A stretch of DNA of 17,974 bases from positions 1-17,974 of the forward strand of contig QZKU01000108.1 of assembly GCA_003598085.1 (NCBI GenBank), in the 5' to 3' direction. The translations under genes and the position numbers were made by a program. The notes beneath the pieces are model-generated. The model saw nothing but the letters and a program-made list of their open reading frames with translations. It was not told where the DNA came from and ran no database searches. Shown one piece after another: positions 14,774 through 17,974 of the stretch (the first letter of the stretch is position 1; every line of letters begins with the position of its first letter). This DNA comes from Candidatus Abyssobacteria bacterium SURF_5 (GTDB lineage Bacteria; Abyssobacteria; SURF-5).

Positions 14774-17005
14774 TCAGATCCTTTTCTTCCTGAGAGCGAA
14801 GCGATACAGCACGAGGGAAGTTCCGAGCGTCAAGCTGAGAAGCATTCCCAGCCCAACAAAACTGGGCGCCTCTAGCGCAAGATCGCACGTCCAGATCACG
14901 GGCATCAAAGTTGTCCTCGTTGCCGCCCTCAGAATCTCATGACGTGCAATTACATCGGCAATCGCCGGGCTGTAATGGTAATACAGCCGAACAAAGATTC
15001 GCCCGATATCGTTCGACAACAGGTACGCATCTCTGAATTGTCTGAGGATGACTACATCGGCCGCCATCGGCGAACCGAACGCCGCGGTTGCGATGAAGCA
15101 GTCATCATCGTCATCGTCACCAACCTGCTGCGGAGTGACGAGCTGTAGCCCGTCGGTTAGATGGCTCACACACAACTCGACTGCCGGCTGCCCGGTCTCG
15201 TCCGGGAATGCCGCATGATCGATTCTCTCCACCAGGAATCCATCGCCGACAAAGGCTCTTTGCCAGCCGGTTCCGACGGTGAAACGCCATACCTCCAGTG
15301 CTTGCGGATTCGTTCCCGCAGGAAGCAGGAGCACCAGCGTTGCGCAATCCTCAGGGAGCACCATCGGCGGCTGCAGACTGACGGGCTCGGCGAATCCTCT
15401 CACACCGAACGGCAGCGGAGCGAGACCGTCCACCGGACCAAAGAACGGGCGGGGTATCAAGGTTACGGGAACCACCAGGAACGAGCCTGAGAGCGTGCCG
15501 TCAAGCAGTGTGATGATGACAAATTCGTCCTGCATTTCCACGACTTGCGGCGGCAAGACCGGCGCCGTGTCCTCTATGTTGAAGCGGTATGAGCCGTCGG
15601 CGAAGTACGTGGCGGAATTCGCCCGAGCGTCACACGCATCAACAACAACCTGCACCGTCTGCCCCATCGGCAGCCCGGAGCCGAATGTGGTTTCAAAATC
15701 CGGAACGAACGTCACCCACACATCTCGGGCGTTCCCGTCTTCCACCATTCTGAATCTGGTTTCCCCGGCAATCGGTTCCAGAGTTTCTACGCCGCCGTCG
15801 GTATACACGAGGAACGCATTGACGGCGGTGCGGCATGTCGGGTCTGCCAGCGCTACCGCTGTGTCGTCAAAGAGTCTTACGCAGATAGTGGTGAACACAG
15901 ATGCGGGAAAGTTGTCCACGATTCCCTGTCCGGGGAATGGATGAAGGTCCTCCTCAATAATCACGGGCGCATCGAAATCTTCGCAGGATTCATCGACGAG
16001 TCCGTCGCAATCGTTGTCGACGGCGTCGCCGCAGATTTCGGTCGCTATCGGATTAATGAGGGGATCATGGTCGTTGCAGTCCACGTCCGAAAAAAAGCCG
16101 TCGCCGTCTTCGTCCACCGGCGCGGCGCAATCGGGATCGGCCGCATCCGTCAACCCGTCGCAATCGTTGTCCATCAAGTCGTCGCAGACTTCAGCCGCGC
16201 CCGGGTTCACCAGCGGATTCGTATCGTCGCAATCGACGTCGGAGAAGAACCCATCGCCGTCCGCATCGATCGGCGGCGCTCCGCAATCCGGATCGAGGAG
16301 ATCGACAAATCCGTCGCAGTCGTTGTCAATTCCATCATCGCATTTTTCAGCCACGCCCGGGTTGACGAGCGGATCCGTGTCGTCGCAGTCTCCGCCGCCG
16401 GCTCCTGGACTCGGGTTGCACAAGGCATCCTCGAATCCGTCGCCGTCCGCATCGGCGCATCCGGGACCGCCAACAACCTCAAAGGAATTTGTCAGAGTGA
16501 GTTCCTCGCCGTGATTCAGTGTTTCATTGCCTACATCAAACAATGCGCCATACCACGTGACCGTCCACCGGTAGACTCCGGGAGTGGCCGGAGCGGGGGC
16601 GGAAAGCATTACCGGAAACTGCAAGCCCGGGAAGCCTCCGTCATCGCCCGTCTCCGTTGGGCCCGTTACCCGGTCAAGTTCTCGATAACTCCCTCCGCCA
16701 AGATCCTCATAAAGAATCGCGCGAATCCAACCGGTCCTATACCCGCCGGTAAAAACCACGTTTACCGTTTCGCCGGCCGTATAGAGGGTCTTGTCGGTCG
16801 TGGCCGTCAGATTCATCACTGTCCGGGACTGATCCTGCCAGACACCGTGCGCGTGACACCCATTGCACGTCGGCGTGTCGTTCGAATGGCATGACGCACA
16901 ATGCAACCCGAAAAGCTCCGATCTGGCAAGCGCGGGTTGTGGAATCAGAAACAGCAGGGCCATCAACCACAGAAAGAGAATCAGGACGTAATTCTTAGTT
17001 CTCAT
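14774..17005 (-). CDS. secreted MopE-like repeat protein with two haem-binding motifs and CFI-box C-terminus
   Basis: A 743-residue exported protein. A signal peptide (1-28, ending A-L-A) is followed by two c-type haem motifs, CASCH (36-40) and CNGCH (47-51), with extra histidines. A beta-rich domain with a G-V-Y-R-W-T-V strand follows. Then come three MopE-type repeats of the form C-D-D-T-x-P-L-V-N-P plus D-N-D-C-D-G, rich in D-x-D-G-D-G calcium-type loops, at about 180-345. A second beta-rich part leads to an acidic run (six Asp), a CFIATAAFG box (636-644), a helical region and a C-terminal membrane helix ending R-K-K-R-I. This CFI-box tail is typical of surface proteins in deltaproteobacteria and relatives. 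A role as an outer-surface electron carrier or metal binder is inference. GGAGG six bases before ATG 17005 fixes the start. Confidence 0.85.
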   Translation of the reverse strand: MRTKNYVLILFLWLMALLFLIPQPALARSELFGLHCASCHSNDTPTCNGCHAHGVWQDQSRTVMNLTATTDKTLYTAGETVNVVFTGGYRTGWIRAILYEDLGGGSYRELDRVTGPTETGDDGGFPGLQFPVMLSAPAPATPGVYRWTVTWYGALFDVGNETLNHGEELTLTNSFEVVGGPGCADADGDGFEDALCNPSPGAGGGDCDDTDPLVNPGVAEKCDDGIDNDCDGFVDLLDPDCGAPPIDADGDGFFSDVDCDDTNPLVNPGAAEVCDDLMDNDCDGLTDAADPDCAAPVDEDGDGFFSDVDCNDHDPLINPIATEICGDAVDNDCDGLVDESCEDFDAPVIIEEDLHPFPGQGIVDNFPASVFTTICVRLFDDTAVALADPTCRTAVNAFLVYTDGGVETLEPIAGETRFRMVEDGNARDVWVTFVPDFETTFGSGLPMGQTVQVVVDACDARANSATYFADGSYRFNIEDTAPVLPPQVVEMQDEFVIITLLDGTLSGSFLVVPVTLIPRPFFGPVDGLAPLPFGVRGFAEPVSLQPPMVLPEDCATLVLLLPAGTNPQALEVWRFTVGTGWQRAFVGDGFLVERIDHAAFPDETGQPAVELCVSHLTDGLQLVTPQQVGDDDDDDCFIATAAFGSPMAADVVILRQFRDAYLLSNDIGRIFVRLYYHYSPAIADVIARHEILRAATRTTLMPVIWTCDLALEAPSFVGLGMLLSLTLGTSLVLYRFALRKKRI
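15980..16462 (-). repeat. MopE-type coding repeats in the haem protein gene
   Basis: Three tandem coding repeats of roughly 45-53 codons rich in GAC/GAT and TGC codons; short exact nucleotide matches such as the codons for F-F-S-D-V-D-C recur between units. They create a long false open frame on the plus strand. Confidence 0.8.
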
Positions 17006-17210
17006 GCGCCACCTCCACTTTTTCTCTCCTATTGTCCTCCACTGTTACCTTTAAACCCGGCCACGCTTCTCGCGTGAGTCGGGTATACTGCCAGTCAAAA
17101 TACAGCCTCTTCCGCGCTGATATACCTGCTCGATTCCATTTCCAGTACAGTAAACTAAGTAAGCATGTTCATTAACCGATCCAAGTGCAAGCGATTTTTT
17201 CGTCGGTTTC
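17006..17210. other. leader region of the haem protein gene
   Basis: About 200 bases between the terminator of the upstream gene and ATG 17005. The only clear structure is a hairpin at 17056-17083: CCCG, 2-3 bases, CACGC, a 5-base loop, GCGTG, CGGG. No convincing -35/-10 pair was found on the minus strand, and no cyclic-dinucleotide (GEMM) riboswitch consensus. Confidence 0.45.
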
Positions 17211-17247
17211 AAAAAAAAAGAGAAGCAGTCCATTGGCTGCTTCTCTT
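17211..17247 (-). terminator. intrinsic terminator of the partial MopE-like gene
   Basis: On the minus strand an 11-bp perfect stem (17237-17247 with 17218-17228) and an 8-base loop is followed by nine T's (17219-17211). It lies about 50 bases past the stop at 17296, so the two MopE-like genes are separate units. Confidence 0.92.
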
Positions 17248-17251
17248 ATTC

Positions 17252-17273
17252 CCTGTAAATGTCTGTTTACAGG
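17252..17273. repeat. short perfect inverted repeat
   Basis: CCTGTAAA (17252-17259) and TTTACAGG (17266-17273) around a 6-base loop, between the stop of the partial gene and its terminator. It may stabilise the 3' end of the message. Confidence 0.5.
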
Positions 17274-17295
17274 CTATTTAGCGTCTATCGCTTAC

Positions 17296-17974
17296 TTATT
17301 TTTTTCTCCAGATCCTCCAGAATTGACGCGGCGAACGTTCGCATTTGTCGTCATCGTCATCATCGCGTTCGTCATCGTTTTCATCTTCATCATCATGAAC
17401 GTTGTCGTTTACTACTGTTAAAAGCCAGACCTCCTCACTTTCCTCGACGACTATCGGACGTACATCCCCGTCAGCGCCTCTCACTCTCCAGTAAATAGGA
17501 GTGTCTTGCGGCGCTTTCGCCCAGATCGTTGACGGCAGGGTGAATGAAGTCGTCTTCAGTATCGGAGAATGCCACAAAAACGCCGTGAAATCCGGATCAA
17601 GTGAAAACTCGAGACGGAAAGTATCGGCGGTTTCGGCCGACCATTCGAACGTCGGAAGCTCCCGTATCACGGCGCCGTCTGCAGGCTCGAGCAAGTGAAT
17701 TTCAGACGGCTGAGCAATGGTGCAATCGGAATCGGCTGCGTCAACAAACCCGTCGCAGTCATTGTCGATGCCGTCGTCGCACACTTCGGGTGCGCCGGGA
17801 TTGACTGCGGGATTGGTGTCGTCACAATCCGCATCAGCGGCATAGCCGTCGCCGTCCGCGTCCACCGGGGGCGGTCCTTCGCAATCTGGATCGGCTGCGT
17901 CAACAAAGCCGTCGCAGTCGTTGTCGATGCCGTCGTCGCACACTTCGGGTGCGCCGGGATTGACTGCGGGATCG
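17296..17974 (-). CDS. MopE-like D/C-rich repeat protein, 5' end beyond the window
   Basis: The last 226 codons of a longer gene; the frame is open to the right edge. Visible first are two MopE-type repeats: D-P-A-V-N-P-G-A-P-E-V-C-D-D-G-I-D-N-D-C, then D-x-D-G-D-G and a second copy. They are followed by one beta-sandwich (about 95 residues, with L-L-E-P-A-D-G and F-E-W-S-A-E marks of fibronectin-III-like or bacterial Ig-like surface domains) and a very acidic tail (D-D-E-D-E-N-D-D-E-R and six Asp) ending K-C-E-R-S-P-R-Q-F-W-R-I-W-R-K-K. Unlike its neighbour it lacks the CFI box and membrane helix. Probably a secreted calcium-binding surface protein; the function is unknown. Any signal peptide or haem motifs would lie outside. 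Confidence 0.8.
   Translation of the reverse strand, partial: DPAVNPGAPEVCDDGIDNDCDGFVDAADPDCEGPPPVDADGDGYAADADCDDTNPAVNPGAPEVCDDGIDNDCDGFVDAADSDCTIAQPSEIHLLEPADGAVIRELPTFEWSAETADTFRLEFSLDPDFTAFLWHSPILKTTSFTLPSTIWAKAPQDTPIYWRVRGADGDVRPIVVEESEEVWLLTVVNDNVHDDEDENDDERDDDDDDKCERSPRQFWRIWRKK
17765..17974 (-). repeat. 159-base near-identical coding repeat reaching the window edge
   Basis: The 48 bases at 17765-17812 recur exactly at 17924-17971, a period of 159 bases (53 codons); flanking bases differ by only a few third-position changes. The array continues out of the window. Confidence 0.85.

Noticed and set aside
15941-16894. 317-codon open frame on the plus strand
   Set aside because: It is a mirror of the MopE-type repeats; the minus-strand reading has a signal peptide, haem motifs and a good ribosome-binding site.
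17006-17210. Cyclic-dinucleotide (GEMM) riboswitch ahead of the haem protein gene
   Set aside because: Such riboswitches precede cytochrome genes in some deltaproteobacteria, but the conserved core segments were not found; only a simple hairpin is present.
17700-17974. CRISPR-like repeat array
   Set aside because: The repeats are in frame, 159 bases apart and encode MopE-type protein units; there are no short spacers.

Overview
The window (about 18 kb, moderately GC-rich) looks like ordinary chromosome of an anaerobic or microaerophilic Gram-negative-type bacterium. The best guess is an uncultured deltaproteobacterium-like (Desulfobacterota or neighbouring candidate phylum) lineage. This rests on an oxygen-labile glycyl radical enzyme, MopE-type D/C-rich repeat proteins with CxxCH haem motifs and a CFI-box C-terminus, a YedF-type DsrE protein, and an ODP (flavodiiron-like) sensor domain. 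The taxonomy is inference; there is no marker gene here apart from one tRNA. No phage, transposase, integrase or CRISPR array was seen.

Layout. 131-565 (+) encodes a PPC/DUF296 protein, convergent with a two-gene minus-strand operon, maoC-like hydratase then SDR oxidoreductase (1958-678), which has a recognisable promoter (2047-2075) and terminator (596-638). From a textbook TTGACA-17-TATAAT promoter at 2417-2445 runs a plus-strand pair: a glycyl radical enzyme (2526-4871) and a Tat-exported, formylglycine-type sulfatase (4934-6328). A tRNA-Thr(CGU) with its own promoter and terminator follows (6428-6582). Then comes a decayed stretch with the C-terminal half of a CBS-domain gene on the minus strand, an MpsC/DUF2294 gene (7012-7389), and a strong promoter driving a structured leader or small RNA (about 7537-7726) that ends in a perfect intrinsic terminator just before a biotin-carboxylase gene (7766-9493).

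The second half holds single-gene units: a SAM methyltransferase (-) and a fused MsrA-MsrB repair enzyme (-), a free-standing Pnkp-type kinase domain (+), a YedF-like DsrE protein (-), and divergent from it an ODP-domain/class III nucleotide cyclase fusion (+). Across a strong bidirectional terminator lie two minus-strand MopE-like secreted proteins. One is complete with two haem-binding motifs, a CFI box and a C-terminal membrane anchor; the other runs off the right edge.

How the genes may work together: a redox and oxygen theme recurs (glycyl radical enzyme, MsrAB repair, diiron ODP cyclase, c-type cytochrome), but only maoC-SDR and GRE-sulfatase look like real operons. The most interesting candidates are the orphan glycyl radical enzyme paired with an exported sulfatase, the ODP-cyclase fusion, and the promoter-leader-terminator unit in front of the carboxylase. 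All functions are read from motifs and remembered family patterns; no database search was possible.
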